From contig SVBE01000002.1 in assembly GCA_015059065.1 (NCBI GenBank), positions 30,835 to 94,834 on the forward strand: DNA of 64,000 bases. The letters run 5' to 3'. Below the pieces are notes generated by a model. That model did no database searches. It was not told where the DNA came from and saw only the letters and a program-made list of their open reading frames with translations. Within the stretch, counting starts at the first letter, position 1, and each line of letters opens with the position of its first letter. Below are positions 8,498 through 15,627 of this stretch, in pieces. This DNA comes from Erysipelotrichaceae bacterium (GTDB taxonomy: Bacteria > Bacillota_I > Bacilli_A > RFN20 > CAG-826). The translations under genes and the position numbers were made by a program.

Positions 8498-9136
8498 ATG
8501 ACTGCACAGATTATCATTCAAATCATCTTATACGGGATATCTTTATCCATGGATGCTTTTGCAGTGTCAGTCTCATACGCACTCACATACACAGGTATTA
8601 ATAAGAAAAGAATATTTCTAATCGCTTTAACATTTGGTGTGTTCCAAGCCGCGATGCCTTTAATCAGCTATTGGCTAATCGAAAGAATTGGGCAAGCTGT
8701 CGGAGCCGAAAAAAGCGCGGATGTCGGTCACATATTATCTCTTGTTGTGACCTGGGTTGCATTTGCCTTATTAGTCTTCATCGGTAGCAAGATGATCTTA
8801 GAAGGTAGCAAAAGATTAAAACAACCTGACGAAGAAAGAGTTGAAAAAGTATTTTCATATAAAGAATTATTAGTGTTCGGCATCGCCACTGCTATCGATG
8901 CACTAGCCGTTGGGGTATCACTACACTCTGGAACCCTTTCTGACAATACGACCATTTGGTTACATGTCAGCATTATTATGATCATCACATTTATGCTCTC
9001 ATTAATCGGAGTATTGCTCGGTTCATCGATCATCAAATTATTCAAGGGAAAGCAAGATATCACATCAATTATTGGAGGAACAATCCTTCTCTTTCTCGCC
9101 ATTTGGGTAATTGTGAGTCACTATACAGGCATATAA
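8498..9136 (+). CDS. mntP: Manganese efflux pump MntP
   Basis: A 212-aa integral membrane exporter that lowers cytoplasmic Mn(II). The family's internal duplication shows as two acidic helix motifs, YGISLSMDAFAVSVSYAL near the N-terminus and FGIATAIDALAVGVSL in the middle, each with the conserved Asp thought to carry the ion. There are six helices. It is monocistronic and has palindromic and Fur-like sequences upstream, fitting metal-responsive control. Confidence 0.9.
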   Translation: MTAQIIIQIILYGISLSMDAFAVSVSYALTYTGINKKRIFLIALTFGVFQAAMPLISYWLIERIGQAVGAEKSADVGHILSLVVTWVAFALLVFIGSKMILEGSKRLKQPDEERVEKVFSYKELLVFGIATAIDALAVGVSLHSGTLSDNTTIWLHVSIIMIITFMLSLIGVLLGSSIIKLFKGKQDITSIIGGTILLFLAIWVIVSHYTGI

Positions 9137-9145
9137 TTATAGAAA

Positions 9146-9160
9146 TTCGCTACTAGCGAA
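9146..9160 (+). terminator. Possible weak terminator after mntP
   Basis: TTCGCT-ACT-AGCGAA is a 6-bp perfect hairpin directly after mntP. It lacks a good U-tract, so termination may be incomplete. Confidence 0.3.
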
Positions 9161-9251
9161 GATTAGATAATGCGTCTGAGGAAAGTTTTTTGTACATTTC
9201 CCTTTTATTTATAGAATAAAAATAGTATCATTCTTCCGTCAGGTGATAATT

Positions 9252-10670
9252 ATGAAATACGATGTAATTTTAGTTGGTGCAGGACCAGCGGGTTACTTTG
9301 CTGCTTATGAGCTCAGCAAGAAGGACCCAAATCTCAAAGTAGCTCTTATCGATAGAGGCGCGGATATCCGTAAACGTAGATGTCCACTTGTCGAACATAA
9401 AATTAAACAATGCCCACTCAATGTCAAAGGCAAAAGAGAATGCTATCCAGCATGTTCTATCACTAACGGCTTTGGTGGAGCGGGTGCATACTCAGATGGT
9501 AAATTCAACATCACTACTGAATTCGGTGGTTGGTTAACCGACTACATGGATGATGATGAACTTTTAGATTTGATCAACTACATCGACCAAGTCAACCTTG
9601 ATTTTGGTGCGACTGAAGAAATCACTAATCCATTAACTCCTGCAGTTAAAGATATCGAAAGACGTGCGATGTCTGTCGGTCTTAAATTATTAAGAAGCAA
9701 AGTCAGACACTTAGGCACAGAAGAAAATATTAAAATCTTAACAAGAATCTCTGATTATCTCGCTGATAAAGTCGATATGATCTTTGAAAAGAGAGTCACC
9801 GACTTAGTCCTCGATGACAACAAAGTTAAAGGTGTTGTCTTACAAGATGGCACGACATATGAAGCTGATTATGTCGTTCTTTCCGTTGGTAGAGAAGGCA
9901 GCAAATGGTTATCCGAATTATTCAATAAATACCATGTCGAAATGAACCAAACTCAAGTCGATATCGGTGTTCGTGTTGAATGTCCTAACCTCATCATGGA
10001 AGAGATCAACACTAACTTATATGAAGGTAAATTCCTCTTCAAGACATCCACTGGTAATACTGTGAGAACTTTCTGTTCCAACCCAGGTGGACACGTCGTT
10101 ATGGAAAACTATGAAGGCGTCGTCAATGTTAACGGCCATTCTTATAGAGATAGCAAATTACAATCCGATAACACAAACTTTGCCTTATTAGTCTCTCACC
10201 ACTTCTCTGAACCATTCAAAGAACCAAATGAATATGCGAAGAAAGTTTCTTCTTTAGCTAACCAACTCGCTTGTGGTTCTGTCATCGTTCAAAAATATGG
10301 CGATTTAAAAGAAGGTAGACGTTCCACTGAGAAACGCATTCGTGAAGGTTTCGTGAGACCAACTTTAAAAGAAGCGGTTCCAGGTGACCTCGCCTTATGT
10401 ATGCCACAAAAAACATTAGAATCAATTATTGAAATGATTGAAGTCTTAGATAAAATCACTCCAGGTATCGCTACTGAACACACATTACTTTATGGTGTAG
10501 AAGCGAAATATTATTCATCCCATCCAAAGATTAATAAGAACTTGGAGGTCACCAATATTAAAAACCTCTACGTTGGTGGTGATGGAGCCGGATTAACTAG
10601 AGGTCTTGCCCAAGCTGGTGCTTCTGGTGTTTATATCGCTAGGGACATTATCCAAAAAAGGAGGAAATAG
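9252..10670 (+). CDS. FAD-dependent dehydrogenase (COG2509-type)
   Basis: A 472-aa flavoprotein. It begins with a Rossmann FAD site (DVILVGAGPAGYFAAYEL), has a Cys-rich stretch (KRRCPLVEHKIKQCPLN...ECYPACSITNGFGGAGAYSDGKF) typical of this uncharacterised dehydrogenase family, and ends with the second FAD motif NLYVGGDGAGLTRGLAQAGASGVYIA. The substrate is not known. ATG 9252 has AGGTGA at correct spacing; an in-frame GTG at 9243 does not. It is 2 bp from the CofE-like gene, so the two are probably one functional unit. Confidence 0.8.
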   Translation: MKYDVILVGAGPAGYFAAYELSKKDPNLKVALIDRGADIRKRRCPLVEHKIKQCPLNVKGKRECYPACSITNGFGGAGAYSDGKFNITTEFGGWLTDYMDDDELLDLINYIDQVNLDFGATEEITNPLTPAVKDIERRAMSVGLKLLRSKVRHLGTEENIKILTRISDYLADKVDMIFEKRVTDLVLDDNKVKGVVLQDGTTYEADYVVLSVGREGSKWLSELFNKYHVEMNQTQVDIGVRVECPNLIMEEINTNLYEGKFLFKTSTGNTVRTFCSNPGGHVVMENYEGVVNVNGHSYRDSKLQSDNTNFALLVSHHFSEPFKEPNEYAKKVSSLANQLACGSVIVQKYGDLKEGRRSTEKRIREGFVRPTLKEAVPGDLALCMPQKTLESIIEMIEVLDKITPGIATEHTLLYGVEAKYYSSHPKINKNLEVTNIKNLYVGGDGAGLTRGLAQAGASGVYIARDIIQKRRK

Positions 10671-10672
10671 AT

Positions 10673-11869
10673 ATGTCAAGATACGTTGGCACGACATCTA
10701 GAGGTATTAGATGTCCAATCTTCAAAGAAGGCGATGATCTTGCAAAGATCGTTACCGAAAGCGTTCTCACAGCTTCTAAGGGTGAGAACTTCCCTATCAA
10801 AGATAGAGATGTTATTTGTATCACAGAAAGCGTCGTCGCGAGAACTCAAGGCAATTACTGCACTATTGACGATATCGCTACAGACGTTAAAAACAAATTT
10901 GGTGAAGGATCCACTATCGGCGTTATCTTCCCAATCTTAAGTAGAAATAGATTTTCTATTCTTCTTAAAGGTATTGCTAGAGGCGCAAAGAAAGTCGTCA
11001 TCATGCTCTCCTATCCATCTGATGAAGTCGGTAATGCTTTATTAACTTATGACCAATTAGATGAAAAAGGCATTAACCCATATACCGATGTCTTAAGCCT
11101 TGCTAAATACCGTGAATTATTCGGTAGAAACGAACACGAATTCACTGGTGTTGACTACGTTCAATTCTATGAAGACTTAGTCACTGAACAAGGCGCGGAA
11201 GTCGAAGTCATCTTCGCTAACCAAGCAAAAGCTATCTTACCTTACACTAAGAAGGTCTTAACTGCTGATATTCACACTCGTGCAAGAAGCAAACGTTTAC
11301 TTAAAGAAAATGGTGCGGAAGTCGTCCTTGGCTTAGATGACATTATGACTGATTCAATTAATGGATCTGGCTACAATAAGAAATACGGCTTACTCGGTTC
11401 TAACAAAGCCACTGAAGATAAAGTCAAACTCTTCCCAAGAGATGCTCAACCATTAGTAGAAACAATCCAAGCTAACATCTTAAAAGAAACTGGTAAACAC
11501 GTCGAAGTTATGGTGTACGGCGACGGTGCCTTCAAAGACCCACAAGGAAAGATTTGGGAACTCGCTGATCCAGTGGTCTCCCCATTCTTCACCAAAGGTT
11601 TAGTCGGCACACCAAACGAATTAAAACTAAAATATCTCGCCGATAACCAATTCGCTGATTTAAAGGGTGATGAACTCAAAAAAGCGATTGAAAAATCCAT
11701 CAAAACTAAAGACGCTAACTTAAAAGGAAAGATGGCAACAGAAGGAACTACTCCAAGACAATTAACTGACTTAATCGGTTCCTTATGCGACCTCACTTCT
11801 GGAAGTGGCGACAAAGGTACTCCAGTCGTTTATATCCAAGGTTATTTCGATAACTACACTAACGATTAA
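10673..11869 (+). CDS. CofE-like ligase (coenzyme F420-0:gamma-glutamyl ligase family)
   Basis: A 398-aa homologue of CofE, the GTP-dependent enzyme that adds glutamate to F420-0. Family-like segments include the N-terminal IKDRDVICITESVVARTQGNY and a VVSPFFTKGLVG region with YGDGAFKDPQGKIWE. It is longer than archaeal CofE. No F420 biosynthesis gene is present in the window, so it probably acts on another acceptor; this is inference. It has a strong AGGAGG site inside the end of the FAD dehydrogenase gene and ends at a strong terminator. Confidence 0.7.
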   Translation: MSRYVGTTSRGIRCPIFKEGDDLAKIVTESVLTASKGENFPIKDRDVICITESVVARTQGNYCTIDDIATDVKNKFGEGSTIGVIFPILSRNRFSILLKGIARGAKKVVIMLSYPSDEVGNALLTYDQLDEKGINPYTDVLSLAKYRELFGRNEHEFTGVDYVQFYEDLVTEQGAEVEVIFANQAKAILPYTKKVLTADIHTRARSKRLLKENGAEVVLGLDDIMTDSINGSGYNKKYGLLGSNKATEDKVKLFPRDAQPLVETIQANILKETGKHVEVMVYGDGAFKDPQGKIWELADPVVSPFFTKGLVGTPNELKLKYLADNQFADLKGDELKKAIEKSIKTKDANLKGKMATEGTTPRQLTDLIGSLCDLTSGSGDKGTPVVYIQGYFDNYTND

Positions 11870-11885
11870 TCGATTAGAAAAATCA

Positions 11886-11914
11886 AAAAGACAGCGAAAT
11901 TGCTGTCTTTTTTT
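11886..11914. terminator. Bidirectional intrinsic terminator
   Basis: AAGACAGC and GCTGTCTT form an 8-bp stem flanked by A-run and T-run on both sides. It can end the CofE-like operon (plus) and the ABC transporter operon (minus). Confidence 0.85.
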
Positions 11915-11935
11915 GTGCAAATATCGAATATTTTA

Positions 11936-12733
11936 CTAATTTGATAAAACTACGGAATCAGGCACTTCACCGATAGAGGAGAATAATTTAACAAGATCTT
12001 CAATGGTTAATTTCTGTTTTTCTTCCCCGCTAGCTTCATAGATGATTTTGCCACCATCCATCATGATTAAGCGATTGCCATATTTAATCGCATCTTTCAT
12101 GTTGTGAGTAATCATTAATGTTGGCACTTTAGATTCTTTAACGATCTTATCAGTGAGTTCCATAATTCTTTTAGCCGTCTTTGGATCAAGCGCGGCAGTA
12201 TGTTCATCAAGCAACAAAATCTTTGGATTGCTCATCGAAGCCATCAGTAATGTCACCGCTTGTCTTTGCCCTCCAGAAAAAGTGCCAACTGGAACATCTA
12301 ATCTATCTTCTAAACCAAGTCCTAATGGTTTCAATAAATCCTTAAACATCTGTCTTTGATTTGTGGAAAGTGCCCAACGGAATGGAGACTGTTTTTTTCC
12401 TCTTCTAGAAGCGATAGAAAGGTTCTCAAATAAAGACATATCCGCGATTGTACCTTGTAGAGGATCTTGGAAGACACGACCCACATATTTCGCGCGTTGA
12501 TAATCCTTCTTTTTATTGATGTCCTGATCATCTAATAGGATTCTGCCATTATCCACAGGATAGATACCAGAGATGGAATTTAATAATGTTGTTTTACCAG
12601 AACCGTTAGAACCAATGACAGTGATGAAATCGCCTTCGTTAATGGTGAGGGAGACACCTTGTAATGCGCGTTTATCATTCTCTGGATTGTTATCAAGATG
12701 AAATGTTTTATAAATATTGTCCACTACTAGCAT
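11936..12733 (-). CDS. ABC transporter ATP-binding protein (TrpZ-like)
   Basis: A 265-aa ATPase with Walker A GSNGSGKTTLL, signature FSGGQRQAVTLL, Walker B ILLLDEHTAALD and switch MITHNM. It is of the branched-chain/sugar BPD_transp_2-associated class that energises ABC_sub_bind uptake systems. ATG 12733 with GGAGAG upstream is preferred to a TTG at 12754; it overlaps the permease stop by 7 bp. It is the last gene of the leader-controlled transporter operon. Confidence 0.85.
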   Translation of the reverse strand: MLVVDNIYKTFHLDNNPENDKRALQGVSLTINEGDFITVIGSNGSGKTTLLNSISGIYPVDNGRILLDDQDINKKKDYQRAKYVGRVFQDPLQGTIADMSLFENLSIASRRGKKQSPFRWALSTNQRQMFKDLLKPLGLGLEDRLDVPVGTFSGGQRQAVTLLMASMSNPKILLLDEHTAALDPKTAKRIMELTDKIVKESKVPTLMITHNMKDAIKYGNRLIMMDGGKIIYEASGEEKQKLTIEDLVKLFSSIGEVPDSVVLSN

Positions 12734-13800
12734 ACACTTCTCTCTCCTAAACAATGTCTCACGAACGATTCCTTCATACTCGTTAATTGCTTACGCGTTT
12801 GTGAAGGACCATTTCCTGGTTCTATTTCCTTATTTCTACCACCTGTGCCTATCTTATCTTTGATAACCGCGATCAATAGCTGAACACCGATGATAAGGAT
12901 GAGCAACAAGGCTTTATAAATCGATAACATAAATCCTTGAGTGTCGATTAACATCAAGATTTGAATGAGATACCAGTAGATGATTGAACCAGCGATTGCA
13001 GACACTAAGCTCATCTTGAATGAACGAGGTGAGAATATCGTTTCTCCTAAGAATAATGAAGATAAGCCGATAACGATCATCCCTTGCCCATCCGTTGGTA
13101 AACCCATCGTATTATGTTGGCCATATAATGTCGCGGATAAACCGACCAGTCCACCCGATATCGCTAAACCAATAATCATCATACGGTTGATATTGATGCC
13201 ATTTGCCCTGGCCATCGTTTTATTCTTACCAACCGCGCGGATTGCCATACCAAGTTCAGTACCAAAGAAGAAGTAGATAACCGCGGAAATTAAAAGCAAG
13301 ATGACTAAAGCCACGATGATATATGAAAGATAAGAACTCCAGAACATGAATTCTCTTTTACTTGATAAGTCCCAATCTGTCGCGATGCTATTTAATGCAT
13401 TCTGCAACCAGTTAAATACTGTTTGACTGCTCGAAGCATCAAAACTTACGGAGCCAGAACGTAATGAGTTGATCATAATGCCGACACCGAAAGTTAAAGC
13501 CATCACGATGATACCTGAAAGCAAAGGCGGTGTTTTTAAATATATGGTTAATAAAGCATTCATCACTCCACATACCGCTCCAATAATAATAGATAGGAAT
13601 AATACCAACCAAGGATTAAGCCCATCCCCAATTAAAGCTGCTGTAAATAAAGTAATCATCGGCACTATTCCTTCAACAGATAAATCAGCGATATCCAATA
13701 TACGAAAGGAAATGAATACTCCTAACACCATCAAACCAAGGATCAAACCATTGACCCAAGGATTGATGAAGAATGATGATATAGTCGAAACGTAAATCAT
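12727..13800 (-). CDS. ABC transporter permease (BPD_transp_2, TrpY-like)
   Basis: A 357-aa membrane subunit with about eight helices, including GLILGLMVLGVFISFRILDIADLSVEG near the start and the family segment GTELGMAIRAVGKNKTMARANGININRM before the last helices. It pairs with the lipoprotein gene (start overlaps its stop as TAATG) and with the ATPase. Homologous systems are predicted tryptophan or other amino-acid importers; here the tyrosine leader points to an aromatic amino acid. Confidence 0.85.
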   Translation of the reverse strand: MIYVSTISSFFINPWVNGLILGLMVLGVFISFRILDIADLSVEGIVPMITLFTAALIGDGLNPWLVLFLSIIIGAVCGVMNALLTIYLKTPPLLSGIIVMALTFGVGIMINSLRSGSVSFDASSSQTVFNWLQNALNSIATDWDLSSKREFMFWSSYLSYIIVALVILLLISAVIYFFFGTELGMAIRAVGKNKTMARANGININRMMIIGLAISGGLVGLSATLYGQHNTMGLPTDGQGMIVIGLSSLFLGETIFSPRSFKMSLVSAIAGSIIYWYLIQILMLIDTQGFMLSIYKALLLILIIGVQLLIAVIKDKIGTGGRNKEIEPGNGPSQTRKQLTSMKESFVRHCLGERSVC

Positions 13801-14768
13801 TAGATTATTTTTGCTCCTTCAATATTAAGAACATCTTGAGGAATCGTTATGCCAAGAGAAGTAGCCCAAGTTTGATTGATAGTAATTTCTGATGTTGAAC
13901 AATCTTGAACAGGAATATCTGCTGGTTTTTTGCCGTCCTTTATAATGGAAATCGCCATCTGTGCGGCTTGAACACCTGCACTGTAATAATTAATGCCAGA
14001 GCAGAAAATACTTCCTTCGATAATACCGACATCACATCCAGCGATAATTAATTTATTCGTTCTTGTCTCATTAGCTTGTTTCACTTGTCCAATAGCGTTA
14101 GCAATCGTGTCATCAGTAGGAAGGAATAAAGCATCCACATCCGCAGGGATAGAAGACATATCTAAAGCGGAAGCGATTTCAGAAGCAGAGGTAATCGTCT
14201 TACGAACATGTTCAACATTATGACTCTTGCACCACACATCGGCGATATCCGCTTGATAAACAGAATTAACTTCAGTTGCAGTATAGAAAGAAACGATTTT
14301 ATGAACATTAAACTTCGCTAAGATATCGAGCTCAGCAGCGATATCACTTAAATCGGTGACACCTGTGCAGTTGCCACCAGGTTTATCTAGTGAAGTAACT
14401 AATTTGGCACCAAGTGGATTAGTGACCGCAGAGAAGAGGACTGGAGTGTCTAAACCAAAAGAAGCAACCGCGCTTTTTAAAGCACTCGCGCTAGGAGTAG
14501 CTACGCCATATAGTAAGTCACTACTAGAAGCTAATGTTGAAGCCATTGAAGCATTTGTCGCACCATCCGCATTTGGATTTGAGATTTTGATTTCAATCTT
14601 ATCTTTGATTTCTGAGTCATTCAAAGTATGGACGAATCCATCAGTGGCTTTTTGTAATGCTTCAAAAGATCCAAATTGAAGCACGCCGATTTTGGTTTTT
14701 CCGTTTCCACTACCACATCCAGTGACGAGAAGTGCTGAAACAGCAAGTAAGGCAAGTTTCTTTTTCAT
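13800..14768 (-). CDS. ABC transporter substrate-binding lipoprotein (ABC_sub_bind, TrpX-like)
   Basis: A 322-aa lipoprotein (lipobox LLVTGC). The mature part is the two-lobed ABC_sub_bind fold, typified by KIGVLQFGSFEALQKATDGF at the start and TPVLFSAVTNPLGAKLV plus LFLPTDDTIANAI later. It captures the ligand outside the cell for the following permease and ATPase. An AAAGGGAG site precedes the ATG, directly after the U-tract of the leader terminator. The leader peptide suggests regulation by tyrosyl-tRNA supply and hence tyrosine (possibly phenylalanine) as ligand; this is inference. Confidence 0.85.
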   Translation of the reverse strand: MKKKLALLAVSALLVTGCGSGNGKTKIGVLQFGSFEALQKATDGFVHTLNDSEIKDKIEIKISNPNADGATNASMASTLASSSDLLYGVATPSASALKSAVASFGLDTPVLFSAVTNPLGAKLVTSLDKPGGNCTGVTDLSDIAAELDILAKFNVHKIVSFYTATEVNSVYQADIADVWCKSHNVEHVRKTITSASEIASALDMSSIPADVDALFLPTDDTIANAIGQVKQANETRTNKLIIAGCDVGIIEGSIFCSGINYYSAGVQAAQMAISIIKDGKKPADIPVQDCSTSEITINQTWATSLGITIPQDVLNIEGAKII

Positions 14769-14796
14769 ATTTTTATCTCCCTTTTAATAAAAAATG

Positions 14797-14816
14797 CCTA
14801 GGTGGGAACACCTAGG
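14797..14816 (-). terminator. Leader terminator (attenuator) before the ABC transporter operon
   Basis: On the minus strand CCTAGGTG-TTCC-CACCTAGG is a perfect 8-bp hairpin followed by CATTTTTTATT. It sits between the leader peptide and the lipoprotein start, so it stops transcription ahead of the structural genes unless prevented. Upstream segments can pair with its arms: GGTGGGA (14857-14851) with TCCCACC (14807-14801), and CTAGGT at the end of the leader ORF (14886-14881) with ACCTAG (14803-14798). Confidence 0.85.
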
Positions 14817-14850
14817 AACAACATCGCTTCATCGGTGTTCAACTTTCGTC

Positions 14851-14858
14851 TCCCACCG
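14851..14858 (-). promoter_or_regulatory. Candidate antiterminator strand of the Tyr attenuator
   Basis: CGGTGGGA contains GGTGGGA, complementary to TCCCACC in the terminator loop and 3' arm. The same bases (CGGTG) can instead pair with CACCG at 14837-14833, giving a competing hairpin. These mutually exclusive pairings are read directly from the sequence; their use in regulation is inference. Confidence 0.5.
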
Positions 14859-14878
14859 CTTATTAAAACAATAGGAAA

Positions 14879-14944
14879 CTACCTAGTGTAATAATAATAG
14901 TAAAAGTAAACGCCATAGGAGTTAATCGTGTTTAACTTTTTCAT
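14879..14944 (-). CDS. Tyrosine-rich leader peptide of the ABC transporter operon
   Basis: A 21-codon ORF begins MKKLNTINS and ends SYGVYFYYYYYTR with a TAG stop, placing seven Tyr codons and one Phe in its last twelve codons. GAAGG lies 8-9 nt before ATG 14944; an upstream in-frame ATG (14959) is at the predicted transcription start and has no ribosome site. A terminator hairpin follows 63 bases after the stop. This arrangement is that of classical ribosome-mediated attenuation, where stalling on scarce Tyr-tRNA would let transcription continue. The peptide itself probably has no other function. Confidence 0.8.
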   Translation of the reverse strand: MKKLNTINSYGVYFYYYYYTR

Positions 14945-14965
14945 CTCGTTTACCTTCATGCAAAA

Positions 14966-14994
14966 ATCATATAACGGTTAGATGAATAGGACAA
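14966..14994 (-). promoter_or_regulatory. Promoter of the Tyr-leader/ABC transporter operon
   Basis: TTGTCC (14994-14989) and TATGAT (14971-14966) are spaced by 17 bp on the minus strand. Transcription would start near 14959, giving a short UTR before the leader peptide's ribosome site. Confidence 0.6.
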
Positions 14995-15030
14995 GCAATT
15001 TTTCTTGATTATAAGGTTACAAAAGATAAA

Positions 15031-15048
15031 TATAATGTTAACATTATA
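15031..15048. promoter_or_regulatory. 18-bp perfect palindrome upstream of bioY
   Basis: TATAATGTTAACATTATA is a perfect palindrome ending 5 bp before the bioY ATG. Its first half contains the apparent -10 TATAAT, so a protein bound here would block transcription. The GTTAAC centre recalls BirA half-sites, but the two-half-site BirA layout is not seen. Confidence 0.45.
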
Positions 15049-15053
15049 TAAGT

Positions 15054-15602
15054 ATGTCGATTAAAAGAATTAGCAAAGATGCGATTTTATTAGCCTTATT
15101 ATGTGTCACGGGAATGTTTTCTCTTCCCCTTGGCGATAATATCAAAGTGTCGCTTCAACTATTAACATTATTTATCATTTGGGGAATATGTGATGATATT
15201 TGGGACCGCATCTTAATCCCTGCTTTATATTTAGTAATAGGTTTATTCATTCCTGTATATGCGGGGTTCCAAGCAGGTATTACTCCTACCTTCGGCTTTG
15301 TCATCTCTTTTGTTGTCGCGGGTATCCCATTTCATTTCATCTATAAATATTTAAAAACCGGTCTTATTATGAGGTACGTCCTCGCCTGTTTTGTATCTTT
15401 GCTCGTCGTCTATATCATCGGCACAGTTTATCTTAAGCTATATCTCAACATCGATTTTTCAAAAGCATTATTAATCGCGGTTGTCCCGTATATTCCATTT
15501 GATATCAGTAAGATTGCCATCTGCACGGTGATACTAAATGCCCTACCAGATAAAATCAAAAATCCTAAGCCAGAGGTTGACCAAACACCAATAGAAAAAT
15601 AA
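15054..15602 (+). CDS. bioY: BioY-type biotin ECF transporter S component
   Basis: A 182-aa membrane protein with about six helices. The conserved N-terminal substrate loop (LPLGDNIKVSLQLLTLFIIWG), the LYLVIGLFIPVYAGFQAGI segment, TPTFGFVISF and the C-terminal YIPFDISKIAI match BioY. It binds biotin for the shared ECF module, whose genes are not in the window. No Shine-Dalgarno is visible. The gene is monocistronic, divergent from the Tyr-leader operon, and ends at a bidirectional terminator. Confidence 0.85.
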   Translation: MSIKRISKDAILLALLCVTGMFSLPLGDNIKVSLQLLTLFIIWGICDDIWDRILIPALYLVIGLFIPVYAGFQAGITPTFGFVISFVVAGIPFHFIYKYLKTGLIMRYVLACFVSLLVVYIIGTVYLKLYLNIDFSKALLIAVVPYIPFDISKIAICTVILNALPDKIKNPKPEVDQTPIEK

Positions 15603-15603
15603 A

Positions 15604-15622
15604 AAGGAGCATAGCTCCTTTA
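15604..15622. terminator. Bidirectional terminator between bioY and the hydrogenase cluster
   Basis: AAAGGAGC-ATA-GCTCCTTT is an 8-bp stem flanked by A/T tracts on both sides, lying between two convergent genes. Confidence 0.75.
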
Positions 15623-15627
15623 TTTTA

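Noticed and set aside
14797..14860. GGTGGGA in the ABC transporter leader looked like a T-box sequence
   Set aside because: The conserved T-box antiterminator core (AGGGTGGNACCGCG) is absent and no specifier stem is seen; the Tyr-rich ORF plus terminator explains the region better.
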